From JABDFW01 sp035550215 (lineage in GTDB: Bacteria; Bacteroidota; Bacteroidia; Chitinophagales; Chitinophagaceae): 64,000 nucleotides of DNA. Location: the NCBI GenBank assembly GCA_035550215.1, contig DASZPM010000002.1:124001-188000 (forward strand), written 5' to 3'. A program made the translations under genes and the position numbers. The notes beneath the pieces were generated by a model. It was not told where the DNA came from. It saw only the letters and a program-made list of their open reading frames with translations, and did no database searches. Numbering within the stretch: position 1 is the stretch's first letter; the number at the start of each line of letters is the position of its first letter. Shown here piece by piece: positions 51,630 to 60,464 of this stretch.

Positions 51630-52817
51630 TTACCAAGGCAGGTTTTGTTTTTTTACTCCTGAAGTATTCAGAAATGGTTTTTCACAACAGGTAAAAAACA
51701 GGTAACATACAGGCAACAAAACAGTGATGCCGCCGGTCGCTAATATGCTGGCTGATAAAAATGGTGGCAATTTTAGAGGAAAAAGAATATACTGGGTTAA
51801 AAGTTGCAGAAGAGGGGCATGTATAAGATATATACTATAGGCAAAAGTACCTGTAAATGCAAGAGGCTTCCAGGAAAAGAGCCTCCTTAAAAAGTTTTGA
51901 CTGCCCATTTGGGTAGCATTACGAGAACAGGCAACTAAAAAGCTGGCGAAACAAATTCCATATACAATATCTGTTATCTCAAATATAAAACTGCCAGGTG
52001 TTATATGTATATGGGCCTCAATCCTGCTAAACAAAAATGCACCACAACCCAGAAAAATAGCCAATAGCCCCCAAGGAAACTTTTTTAGCGTCGCAGGTAT
52101 TTTTTGAATAGAAAATGTAATGTCTGCGGCCAGCATACCAAAGGCAAAAAGCACGATATACGGATTAACGCCGGAACTTTGTATTTCAATGCCAGAGTAT
52201 ATTTTTTTTAATTGCAAAAGCATAAAAAACATAAAGCAGCTAAGCAAAAAGGTAAATAAAACAGTAAAAAGACCACCTTTTTTGCGCCATAGATAAACTA
52301 AAACAGGAAAAAAAAGATATACCCTGCATTCAACCGGTATTGACCAGAACACATGGTTTATTTTATATACTGATGATGAAAAAAAATCATTAATTAATAA
52401 GAAGTGCAGAACTATGTCTTTAATGGTAATCGGCACGCTTGTATCCCAATGTGTGCCTGTCTTCTGCCCGATAAGAAGCCATATTAAGAGTAAAGAAAAT
52501 ATGATGGCAAAATAATAGGGCGGTAAAATGCGTTTTGCTCTCCGTAGGAAAAAATTAATAAAACCATGCTTTAGAAAGTAATCGTTTTTTATCACTGGCA
52601 TCATGAGGCAAAAACCGGACAAAACAATAAATAGATTTACAGCCAGGTGACCGAATGTTGAAGAGATGTATATGATATGCTGAACCGTTGTAAGCCCGCT
52701 TAAATCCATATCCGGCGAAAAATATTGATAAAAAGCATGATGGAAAACCACGTACAATGCAGCAAACCCTCTTATTCCGTCAAGATGAGCAAGGTGTGAC
52801 CTATTTTCTTTAATCAT
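51630..52817 (-). CDS. Acyltransferase 3 family membrane protein
   Basis: I start at the ATG at 52817 (MIKENRSHLAHLDGIRG), the usual N-terminal pattern; the frame goes on to 52865. The 395-residue protein has about ten hydrophobic helices and the signature HLDGIRGFAALYVVFHHAFY with catalytic His, plus NHVFWSIPVECRVYLFFPVL. Such proteins O-acetylate (or succinylate) surface polysaccharides. By eye the gene and its flanks are more AT-rich than neighbouring genes, so transfer is possible. A good promoter lies at 52910-52940. Confidence 0.85.
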   Translation of the reverse strand: MIKENRSHLAHLDGIRGFAALYVVFHHAFYQYFSPDMDLSGLTTVQHIIYISSTFGHLAVNLFIVLSGFCLMMPVIKNDYFLKHGFINFFLRRAKRILPPYYFAIIFSLLLIWLLIGQKTGTHWDTSVPITIKDIVLHFLLINDFFSSSVYKINHVFWSIPVECRVYLFFPVLVYLWRKKGGLFTVLFTFLLSCFMFFMLLQLKKIYSGIEIQSSGVNPYIVLFAFGMLAADITFSIQKIPATLKKFPWGLLAIFLGCGAFLFSRIEAHIHITPGSFIFEITDIVYGICFASFLVACSRNATQMGSQNFLRRLFSWKPLAFTGTFAYSIYLIHAPLLQLLTQYILFPLKLPPFLSASILATGGITVLLPVCYLFFTCCEKPFLNTSGVKKQNLPW

Positions 52818-52909
52818 TAAAAAGAATTTTGCTATAACCAACTTTTCGCGAGGAGCTAAAAGCAATGGGTTATGGGTTAAAATTATTGTTAAAGCCAGTC
52901 AATCGCCGG

Positions 52910-52940
52910 CAAATGTAAATGACAAATTATAAAAAGCAAA
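52910..52940 (-). promoter_or_regulatory. Promoter of the acyltransferase gene
   Basis: On the minus strand TTTG (complement of 52937-52940), a 19-base spacer and TACATTTG (complement of 52910-52917) match the Bacteroidota consensus. Transcription would begin near 52903 and leave an 85-base leader before the ATG at 52817. Confidence 0.7.
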
Positions 52941-53093
52941 TATAATTGCTGGAGGCAGGGTTTAAGTTGGGATTTATTTTTCCTCAATTTGAAGGTTTGG
53001 AAAACTATGCGATTATGTAGGCCTATCTCTGGCAAAAGTGTTGAAGGCATAAAATCTCAAAATTTCAAAATCGCCACATCCTCAAAACCCTTA

Positions 53094-53732
53094 TCAATTC
53101 TTCAGCACATTAAAATCTACAATACGGCGAACATATTTCTTGTCCCGTATTACCCAGGTAACTTCGTAACCGCCCATCTGGTCATTACACAGCAAATAAA
53201 CATATATGGTATGCCTGTCAGGAGAAAAATATACACCATCGTAAGATTTACGCACGCCACCCTGGTTAAAAGTAAAATTGGGTTCATATAAATCATTGTA
53301 GGCGGTTGGGGGTATAGCAACCGTATCACCTTCCACTACCACGCTTACATTGCTTATGGCCATCTTGGGTATTTTACTGTATGAGCCATAGTAAGCCCTT
53401 CCGTCAATACGTATCAAATATTTATCGCTGTATTGCAGTTTATGTTTTGAGGGGCTGAAAGGAATGGCAGTAACCTGCACATGGTTCCAGCCACTGTCAA
53501 ATTTTATAAAAGTGCCGCTCATATCAGTAATAGGCATACTTGCCAGCGGCGGCCTGCCCATATTAAAATCAAGCCCCGCCATAGCAAAAACTGCAACGTC
53601 GGCCTGTATATCTTTCTCAGGTATTTTGGTAAGGTTATCCCTTTTGCTGCGCAGGTCGGGCATATCATCATCCTGTGCTTTACAAATTGTTACAGCAAAT
53701 AGTAATAATAGCGGGCAAATTATAAAACGCAT
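53094..53732 (-). CDS. Secreted hypothetical protein
   Basis: A 212-residue protein with signal peptide ending VTICKAQ. It contains FAMAGLDFNMGRPPLASMPI, WNHVQVTAIPFSPSKHKLQY, YLIRIDGRAYYGSYSKIP and DRHTIYVYLLCNDQMGGYEV, suggesting a strand-rich extracytoplasmic domain that I cannot name. A short frame in the same direction and a hairpin (53773-53795) precede it. No operon partner is obvious; the next gene to the right is separated by a terminator. Confidence 0.6.
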   Translation of the reverse strand: MRFIICPLLLLFAVTICKAQDDDMPDLRSKRDNLTKIPEKDIQADVAVFAMAGLDFNMGRPPLASMPITDMSGTFIKFDSGWNHVQVTAIPFSPSKHKLQYSDKYLIRIDGRAYYGSYSKIPKMAISNVSVVVEGDTVAIPPTAYNDLYEPNFTFNQGGVRKSYDGVYFSPDRHTIYVYLLCNDQMGGYEVTWVIRDKKYVRRIVDFNVLKN

Positions 53733-53772
53733 GGTTATACTGCTTTAGCAATAAAATTAGGGCATTCTTATG

Positions 53773-53795
53773 TAACGGGTTACCACTAACCCTTA
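53773..53795. promoter_or_regulatory. Inverted repeat upstream of the secreted gene at 53094
   Basis: GGGTTA at 53777-53782 pairs with TAACCC at 53787-53792 around CCAC, and flanking TAA/TTA can extend the stem past one bulged C. It lies about 45 bases upstream of the start at 53732. It may be an operator or leader structure. Confidence 0.35.
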
Positions 53796-53819
53796 ATGTA
53801 ATGTTTAAAATTCAACATA

Positions 53820-53847
53820 CAAAAGACCCCGTTAAAAAACGGGGCCG
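53820..53847 (-). terminator. Rho-independent terminator after the propeller/cadherin-like gene
   Basis: CCCCGTT at 53827-53833 pairs with AACGGGG at 53838-53844 around AAAA. On the minus strand the hairpin is followed by TCTTTTGT. It lies about 105 bases beyond the stop at 53951 and ends the two-gene operon. Confidence 0.7.
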
Positions 53848-53950
53848 GATTAAACTACCATGTTATTATGACTAACATGTGTGTCTTTCCTGGTTAATTA
53901 ACTGCAATAATCAATCTTCAAAAAACATACAATATAGCCCTGGCCGTGGG

Positions 53951-55150
53951 TCACTCAACCCTCAAAGTAAAAGTGCATGCTGCCGTGGCTTTGGCGTTGT
54001 CAATAGCCTTTATGGTAATATCAAAATCTCCCTTTCGCGGGGGCGTACCTGTAAGTGTTTGCCCCTTTAGCTGCAACCACGCCGGTAACGGGCCGTCAAA
54101 GCTGGTTGTTGCCATATATGTAAGTGTATTATTACCATCGTCATCGTAAAATGTATTGGCGGGCAGTGTAAAGTTGAATGATTTGTTCACCGCTGCTTTC
54201 TGCATCGGTATGGAGTCTTTTACATACGGCTCAAAATTGGTGTGCTTTAATTTTTCAAGCAGGTTGTCAAACCTTACCCAGTAAAGGGAGCAGTCTTCAG
54301 GGCCATGGCCATAACTGTAAAAAAGGTATTTGTTGTTAGGCGTAACATACTCGCCCCACCTGTGTGCCTCGCCATAGTTTATCAGCGCACCAAGGGTTTT
54401 AGGGTTTGTCCATGTGCCGTCGGGCCTGTGATAGCTGATAAATATTTCGCACTCATAATCAGGTTTCTCTTTCGCGCTTATGAGTATGTACGATTCATCC
54501 GGCGCTACAAAAAAATCACCGTCAAAACCCGGTGTATTCATAGGCTTGCCCAATGTTGTTATGGTTGTGTCGCCGCTGGCTAAAGGCTTTGCCATGCACA
54601 CATCATAAAAGCTATAATTATTGGCAGGGCCATTTATGTTGCTGGAGGCATATATGTTGCCGCTGGTGGTTATCATAAAATCATACAGGCCATAACTTCT
54701 TTTTATAGCAGTATCGGGTTTGCTCCATCCTGTGGCTGTTCTGTGCATTTGCATAACCCTGCCTCTGCCGGCGCCAATTAAATAAACCGTATCATCATTT
54801 TGGGTGAATGATGGTGCATAAAGCCTTTTTACAAACATGGCTGGCCCAACCCATTTAGCCCCATCAAACTTAAGTACCTGTATGGAGGCATCTTTACTGC
54901 TGAACCAGGTATTATTCTGGTCGTAATAAAACTCTTTGCCATCAGCAGAAAAAGCACACCTGTCCATAGAAAAAAATGAATCGTTATTAATTAGCAGCGG
55001 TGCAAATTTAACCGGAGTATCACCGGGCGGCGTTTGCCCAAGATATGCCTGTGGACTATTCCAAAAACTGCCGGAACTTTTTGTTTGGGCGCCGGCTGAT
55101 GCTGCCGCGCCTGCCAGTAAAACAAACAGGTATTTAATTGTATTGCTCAT
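53951..55150 (-). CDS. Secreted beta-propeller protein with cadherin-like (dystroglycan-type) C-terminal domain
   Basis: A 399-residue protein with signal peptide ending AAASAGAQ. Residues 35-300 have TolB/PD40-like propeller blades (SMDRCAFSADGKEFYYDQ, YAPSFTQNDDTVYLIGAG, FFVAPDESYILISAKEK). Residues 305-399 match a dystroglycan-type cadherin-like/He_PIG module (SFNFTLPANTFYDDDGNN, LPAWLQLKGQTLTGTPPRKG, FDITIKAIDNA). The module often mediates Ca-dependent adhesion. Its start is 13 bases after the stop of the DUF5916 barrel gene, so it is the second gene in that operon. Confidence 0.75.
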   Translation of the reverse strand: MSNTIKYLFVLLAGAAASAGAQTKSSGSFWNSPQAYLGQTPPGDTPVKFAPLLINNDSFFSMDRCAFSADGKEFYYDQNNTWFSSKDASIQVLKFDGAKWVGPAMFVKRLYAPSFTQNDDTVYLIGAGRGRVMQMHRTATGWSKPDTAIKRSYGLYDFMITTSGNIYASSNINGPANNYSFYDVCMAKPLASGDTTITTLGKPMNTPGFDGDFFVAPDESYILISAKEKPDYECEIFISYHRPDGTWTNPKTLGALINYGEAHRWGEYVTPNNKYLFYSYGHGPEDCSLYWVRFDNLLEKLKHTNFEPYVKDSIPMQKAAVNKSFNFTLPANTFYDDDGNNTLTYMATTSFDGPLPAWLQLKGQTLTGTPPRKGDFDITIKAIDNAKATAACTFTLRVE

Positions 55151-55163
55151 TTTTCTTTTGGTT

Positions 55164-57374
55164 TTAAAATTGTTTTAAATAAGTAATCTTGCTTATCAGC
55201 GCTTTATTCTCAAGCGGGTTGTTTTTATAATTGTTTTCATTATATACAATGTACAGGTAGCTAAGGGGTGCAAACTGCCAGCTTAACCTTGCATTAACCT
55301 GCCCCTGTTTGTTGTATGAGTTGTATTGATAAAAAGCTGATAGCTGCCATTGCGGGTTCCATGCCAGTTTAACCTGCAGTGAATAAATGCTTGTTTTAAT
55401 ATCCATCTCGTCCTTGCCAACATGCTGCAGGTTATCAAAACTGTAGTTGCCCAGCAGCGCAAATGCAGGGCCAGGCGCCAGCCTTACACCAAGTGTTGCC
55501 GCCTGCATTTTGCCATTGTAGTATGTGCCAAAATTATAATCAGCGGTGAACGAGATATGTTTTGATTCATCGGTATTATAGGTTAACTCATGCAGCCCGT
55601 ACGAGTAATGCCTTTGTTGTAAAGTGAGGCCAAGCACGCTGAAATCAAAGTCAATATTTTGCCAGTTGGGGCGATACGCGTATTGTACAACGCCGCCATT
55701 GTTAAGAATTAAGTATATTGGATAGATGTACAAATATCCCTGCTGAAATTTGAGCGTTGATGCCTGCTGGTAATAGTTGATGTCAAACCCTGTTTCCAGT
55801 TCGCGCATCCAGTGCCATTTTTTTGGGCGGATGGAAAAAAACTCAACCGATTGGTGGTATAATACGTTATTCTGGAAAACAAACCCCATACCCGGCATGT
55901 AAGCGGCGCTTATGTACTCGGCCTGGTAATACCAGAAGAACTTGTTATTGTAATACTGCATTTTAAAATACCCTGCAAGGCCAAAACTGTCGCGGTTATT
56001 GTCTTTTGAGGCGGAAGCAAGGTATTGTATGGTTAGTTTATTATTGGGGCGTATCAAGCCGTCAAGAGTAACCGTGGTGTTATTCTTCTGCGCAAAACCT
56101 TTGCCGGCGTCTGCTTCATCAAGCCTGTCGGTCACCATTAAACCAATATTGTTTTGCACACCATAGTTTTTAAGGTAGCGTAATACGCCAAAGTTGGCAG
56201 CGCCCTGTTCTTCAGTACCGCGCTGGTGCACATACAAAGCCGCAAAAGCCCTGTCGCGTGTGCGGTCAACAAACCGCAGGCCTGCATCAATAGGTATAGG
56301 CGCTGCGTTAAACTGCGTATTGGCAAGGCCAATGCTGCGGCTGAAGAATGGTTTCAGTCCGCTGATATTCGCCCCGGCAAACACCCCCTGGTTTTCCAAA
56401 AAGAACTGTCTTTTTTCCGGGAAGAAGAGATTAAAACGCGTAAGGTTATTTACGGCTACATCCACGTCTGCCTGGGCAAAATCTGTATTGATGGTAGCAT
56501 CAAGCACTGCATGCGGGTTAAAAGCCCACTTGGCCTCGCCGCCTGCTTTAAACTGGTTATTTGTAACGGTGCTGCCATCGTTGCCGGTGTTTTTGCTGTA
56601 TTGGTATAACCCATAAGGCTGTACCCGGAAGTTGATGGATGGCGGCGGTAGTGTTAAGCCGGTTAACTGCGCGCCGTATGCCATACGGAAAGGGGAGTAG
56701 CTTTGCGGTATAGCGGGAAAGACGGTTTGTTCATAATCTCTTCTCGAAATGCGTGAGAACGTAATGTTCCACGCAACGGAATCGCTGGTTGGTTTTTCAT
56801 ACCGCAGGCTTTTAAACGGTATGGCAAATTCGGCGTACCAGCCGCTGTCTGTGGTTGTGCACTTTACACGCCACAGGGCATCCCAGTCAGGGTCAATCAA
56901 CTGGTCATCAAACACCTGCATGTCGGCTTGTGTGCCCAGGGGAGTGGCAGCGAACGATACACAAAAACGTTTCAGGTTTTGCGGGTCGAGCTGCAGTAAA
57001 AATTCGTCATTTTGTGTATAGGTAAAATCACGGGTGTAATCAAGTACGCGTACACCTTTCCTGCCCAGCGTATCATGGCAAAACACGCCAAAATAAAGAT
57101 TCTTTTTATCAAATAATACCTTAACGTACGTTTTATAAACATAGCTGCCGCCCTGCCTTGGCTGCATACGAAAAAAATTGTCAGTCACCGGGGCGGCCTG
57201 CCATGATGCTTCGTCAAGCCTGCCGTCAATTACAATGTTTTCTCTTGCTTCAGTGGCATGTATTTTAGGTGGTACAGGCGGTGGCGCAAAATTTACGGTA
57301 TCCTGCGCAATTGCGGTGCCGCCAATAAAAATTATCGTTGCTGTTATTATGGCCTTTCTTACTAATGTACACAT
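55164..57374 (-). CDS. CBM9-like / DUF5916 outer membrane barrel protein
   Basis: A 736-residue protein with signal peptide ending GGTAIAQ. Residues 38-235 read as a carbohydrate-binding family 9-like domain (ENIVIDGRLDEASWQAAPVT, LYFGVFCHD, NDEFLLQLDPQNLKR, YAEFAIPFKSLRYE). Residues 235-736 match the DUF5916 barrel (NPHAVLDATINTDFAQADVD, RFNLFFPEKRQFFLENQGVF) and end LISKITYLKQF. Members are abundant in Bacteroidota outer membranes and of uncertain role. A palindrome over its -7 box suggests dedicated regulation. The propeller gene follows 13 bases later. Confidence 0.85.
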   Translation of the reverse strand: MCTLVRKAIITATIIFIGGTAIAQDTVNFAPPPVPPKIHATEARENIVIDGRLDEASWQAAPVTDNFFRMQPRQGGSYVYKTYVKVLFDKKNLYFGVFCHDTLGRKGVRVLDYTRDFTYTQNDEFLLQLDPQNLKRFCVSFAATPLGTQADMQVFDDQLIDPDWDALWRVKCTTTDSGWYAEFAIPFKSLRYEKPTSDSVAWNITFSRISRRDYEQTVFPAIPQSYSPFRMAYGAQLTGLTLPPPSINFRVQPYGLYQYSKNTGNDGSTVTNNQFKAGGEAKWAFNPHAVLDATINTDFAQADVDVAVNNLTRFNLFFPEKRQFFLENQGVFAGANISGLKPFFSRSIGLANTQFNAAPIPIDAGLRFVDRTRDRAFAALYVHQRGTEEQGAANFGVLRYLKNYGVQNNIGLMVTDRLDEADAGKGFAQKNNTTVTLDGLIRPNNKLTIQYLASASKDNNRDSFGLAGYFKMQYYNNKFFWYYQAEYISAAYMPGMGFVFQNNVLYHQSVEFFSIRPKKWHWMRELETGFDINYYQQASTLKFQQGYLYIYPIYLILNNGGVVQYAYRPNWQNIDFDFSVLGLTLQQRHYSYGLHELTYNTDESKHISFTADYNFGTYYNGKMQAATLGVRLAPGPAFALLGNYSFDNLQHVGKDEMDIKTSIYSLQVKLAWNPQWQLSAFYQYNSYNKQGQVNARLSWQFAPLSYLYIVYNENNYKNNPLENKALISKITYLKQF

Positions 57375-57382
57375 TGCCTGTA

Positions 57383-57401
57383 GTTTGTGTACACAAACCT
57401 A
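57383..57401 (-). promoter_or_regulatory. 16-bp palindrome overlapping the -7 box of the DUF5916 operon
   Basis: GTTTGTGTACACAAAC at 57383-57398 is a perfect palindrome. On the minus strand it shares bases with TAGGTTTG (complement of 57394-57401), an exact -7 match. The start codon at 57374 is nine bases away. The half-site ACACAAACC recurs at 57430-57438. It looks like an operator for a repressor that blocks the promoter. Confidence 0.65.
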
Positions 57402-57603
57402 AAAGGGTAAACCTGTTAAGGGCATTCACACACAAACCAAGTTTTTTCAAGTTGTATCATATTGATTTTCAATAAACGGCTAACTACCAGTGCTGGCAGT
57501 AAACAGGCGTAAATAAGGTTAATCATTCCAATCTTTTTATAAACGGCAAAACCATCGCCGTAAATGTTTGTAGCTTTACGAAGAACATCATACATCTATT
57601 TTC

Positions 57604-58881
57604 ATGGCAGAAGATATACAGAAATTATTATCTGTTGTTGAGCTAAAGCTTGATTGGGGGGAGGGGGCTACCTGGCAAACCCGCGATTTTGAAGAACTCA
57701 GCCAGCGTATTTTAAACGAAACCGGCGTATCACTAAGCATAAGCACCCTGCGCAGGCTGTGGGGCAGGGTAGAATATAACCATCTGCCCAGTACAACAAC
57801 CCTTGATGCACTGGCAAAGTTTGCCGGTTATAATAGCTGGCGCGATTTTACTAAATCATCTACCCAAAACAAAGAGGATGAAACAGAAAGAATAGCAATT
57901 GAAATAGAACCCGCAGTTCAAAAAAAAGCATTGCTCTCAAAAAAATCATGGATGGCTGCTGCCGCCTTATTGGTGCTGGTTGTGATGGGCGGTATAATTG
58001 GTGCATTTGCATTTAGAAGAGGGCAGCGGCAGGTAGATTTAAGCGCGTATTCTTTCAGCAGCCGGTTGCTTACACGTACATTGCCAAACTCAGTGGTCTT
58101 TACGTACGACGCAAGCGCCGCACCGGAGGATTCAATTTATATACAGCAGTCGTGGGATCCTTCCACAAGAACACTGGTTGACAAAAACCTGCACCAGCAC
58201 ACATTTGTTTATTACGAACCCGGCTATTACGATGCAAAGTTAATTGTGGGGCAAAAGGTAGTTAAAGAGCACAGGCTTATGATACCTACAGATGGCTGGC
58301 TGGGGGTTATTAATAATAAGCCTGTACCGGTATATTTAAAGCAGGCTGATTATTTGCATAAAGACAGTATTTCGTTACCTATTGCCACTGTATCGCAAAG
58401 CAACATACCGTTGCAGCCGCAACCGCCCGTTATACGCTTTTATAATCTCGGCAATTTTGATATGGTGCCTGTTAACGATTTTTCTTTTACCGCGCAGGTA
58501 AAAAATGAGTTTGCTGAAGGCTCTTCCGCCTGCCAGCTTGCCGCAGTGTTTCTTATAACAGATGCCGACCCTATTATTATACCCCTTGGCGTTAAAGGAT
58601 GTTCATCTGAATTTAATTTACTGAGTGTTGACCAAAAGGTATCTGGCAAAAAAGCCGACTTGTCGGGTTTTGGTGTTGATTTCTCCAAATGGGCAACAGT
58701 TTCCTGTAACAGTACACGTACCACCATTCAATATTTTGTAAATGGCCGCCTGGCATTTGAATGTCCGCTCCCTAAAAACAAAACCAATATTGCAGGGGTT
58801 GAATTTGCTTTCCAGGGCACTGGTGCTGTAAAAGGCATTAGCCTTACGTCAGCCGGCAAAACCATTTTTAAAGCATTTTAG
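57604..58881 (+). CDS. Membrane-anchored HTH protein with periplasmic sensor-like region
   Basis: A 425-residue protein. Residues 26-85 form a Cro/C1-like DNA-binding domain (RDFEELSQRILNETGVSLSI, then STLRRLWGRV, then TLDALAKFAGYNSWRDF), a pattern frequent in Bacteroidota. One membrane helix follows (about 115-136). The rest (about 145-425) is predicted periplasmic, with beta strands resembling a PKD/Ig-like part and a C-terminal LamG-like part (VNGRLAFECPLPKN). Orientation fits a one-component transmembrane regulator. It lies between the DUF5916 operon and the RND efflux operon, both of which are possible targets. TAGCTTTA near 57570 is a weak -7. Confidence 0.7.
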   Translation: MAEDIQKLLSVVELKLDWGEGATWQTRDFEELSQRILNETGVSLSISTLRRLWGRVEYNHLPSTTTLDALAKFAGYNSWRDFTKSSTQNKEDETERIAIEIEPAVQKKALLSKKSWMAAAALLVLVVMGGIIGAFAFRRGQRQVDLSAYSFSSRLLTRTLPNSVVFTYDASAAPEDSIYIQQSWDPSTRTLVDKNLHQHTFVYYEPGYYDAKLIVGQKVVKEHRLMIPTDGWLGVINNKPVPVYLKQADYLHKDSISLPIATVSQSNIPLQPQPPVIRFYNLGNFDMVPVNDFSFTAQVKNEFAEGSSACQLAAVFLITDADPIIIPLGVKGCSSEFNLLSVDQKVSGKKADLSGFGVDFSKWATVSCNSTRTTIQYFVNGRLAFECPLPKNKTNIAGVEFAFQGTGAVKGISLTSAGKTIFKAF

Positions 58882-59249
58882 AGGTTTAAACGCAAATAAT
58901 TTCAAGCGTATATTTTTCGCTGTCCAAATTGTATGGCAGAGTATGCCTGCATGCTGATTTGACCGTTAACTTTCCCCGTCACATCATTAAAGAGGAACAG
59001 AAGTGCATTTGCGGTTGAAAATATTTTTTAATAATCAGCACCCGTATATTGCTATTTGAAGGTTAATTATTAAAGTCGATTTATAACCAGTTTACAACTC
59101 TTAGTATGTTTTTGCCGCAGTATTTTGGCATTTTGCAGCATTTTTTTAAGGTAAACACTGCATAATACATAGTTTTAAATTTTCCGCTGGTAAAATTCAG
59201 GCGGTAGCTTAGGCTTTATTCATTTATTTTGCCAACCAAAATTGAGCAG
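58882..59249. other. Intergenic region upstream of the RND operon
   Basis: About 370 bases with no convincing coding frame. It has AT-rich blocks and several TATTTTG-like elements (about 59120-59130) that are one base short of the -7 consensus. It must carry the RND operon promoter. No palindromic repressor site is evident. Confidence 0.4.
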
Positions 59250-60443
59250 GTGAAATCAACATTTATTTATTCAGTTATTATTGTTTTTTTATCCGTACAA
59301 CTATTTTCCTGTGGCGGTAACGACCAGGCAAAGAATAACCAGGGCGGTCCCGGCGGCCCGGGGGGCTTTGGAGGCCCCGCGCGGGTGGTAGATTACAAGG
59401 TACTTACCCTGGCGCCGCAACAGGCAAAGGTGAATGCTGATTTCCCGGCAACTATACAGGGGCAACAGGTAATTGAGATAAGGCCTAAGGTTGATGGCTA
59501 TGTTGAAACAATTTATGTAAATGAAGGGGCTACCGTTAAAAAAGGGCAACTGTTGTTTAAAATAAGCAACCCCCAGTATGAACAGGATGTAATTACGGCG
59601 AATGCAAGCATAAAGAGTGCCGAAGCTGATGTTGATGCCGCCAAAATGCAGGTGGAAAAAGTTAAGCCGCTGGTAGAAAAGGATATTGTAAGCAAATATG
59701 AACTTGAGTCAGCGCAATACACGCTTAAAGCAAAAGAAGCAGCCCTGGCACAGGCAAAGGCTTCGCTCTCCAATGCGGAAACAAATGTTGGTTATACCGT
59801 TTTGCGTGCGCCGGTGGATGGTGTTATAGGGTTAATACCTTACAAAGTAGGGGCGCTGGTTAACAGCAGCAGTGCCGATCCTTTAACTACGCTCTCTAAT
59901 ACTGATAAAATTTGGGCCTACTATTCTCTTAACGAAAAACAGTTGCTCGATTTTTTTGCAAACATACCCGGTCAAACCATGCAGCAAAAAGTAAATAACA
60001 TGGCCCCTGCCACCTTATTGCTTGCTGACGGAACAGTTTACCCTGAAAAAGGGAAAATTGAAATAGCCAGCGGCATAATATCCACCGAAACAGGGTCCGT
60101 TACTTTCAAGGCTATTTATTCCAACCCGCTGGGTATAATACGAAGCGGCGCCAGCGCCACAGTAAGAATACCGCGCGTTATTGATTCCACCCTTATCGTT
60201 CCGCAAAGTTCTACGTACGAACTGCAGGATAAAAGAATGGTGTACGTAGTGAATAAAGATAACCAGGTATCGAGCGTAGCAATAACATCCGTCCCTTCTG
60301 ACAACGGCCAGTACTTTATTGTTACAGGCGGCCTTAAACCCGGTGACACCGTTGTGCTGGAAGGCCTGATTGGGCTAAGAGATAATATGAAGATAATACC
60401 AAAACAGGCCAGCGCAGATTCAGTGTACGCGAAACTTAAATAG
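59250..60443 (+). CDS. RND efflux periplasmic adaptor (membrane fusion protein), lipoprotein
   Basis: I choose the GTG at 59250 because it gives the lipoprotein signal MKSTFIYSVIIVFLSVQLFSC; a TTG at 59229 adds seven polar residues before it. The 397-residue protein has a Gly/Pro linker (QGGPGGPGGFGGP), the lipoyl half (IQGQQVIEIRPKVDGYVETI, NEGATVKKGQLLFKI), a coiled-coil hairpin (about 110-160), the second lipoyl half (YTVLRAPVDGVIGLIPYKVG), and the barrel domain. It bridges the inner membrane RND pump and the outer membrane channel. It lies 21 bases upstream of the pump gene. Confidence 0.93.
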   Translation: MKSTFIYSVIIVFLSVQLFSCGGNDQAKNNQGGPGGPGGFGGPARVVDYKVLTLAPQQAKVNADFPATIQGQQVIEIRPKVDGYVETIYVNEGATVKKGQLLFKISNPQYEQDVITANASIKSAEADVDAAKMQVEKVKPLVEKDIVSKYELESAQYTLKAKEAALAQAKASLSNAETNVGYTVLRAPVDGVIGLIPYKVGALVNSSSADPLTTLSNTDKIWAYYSLNEKQLLDFFANIPGQTMQQKVNNMAPATLLLADGTVYPEKGKIEIASGIISTETGSVTFKAIYSNPLGIIRSGASATVRIPRVIDSTLIVPQSSTYELQDKRMVYVVNKDNQVSSVAITSVPSDNGQYFIVTGGLKPGDTVVLEGLIGLRDNMKIIPKQASADSVYAKLK

Positions 60444-60464
60444 ATTTTCTTTCATACAAACAGC

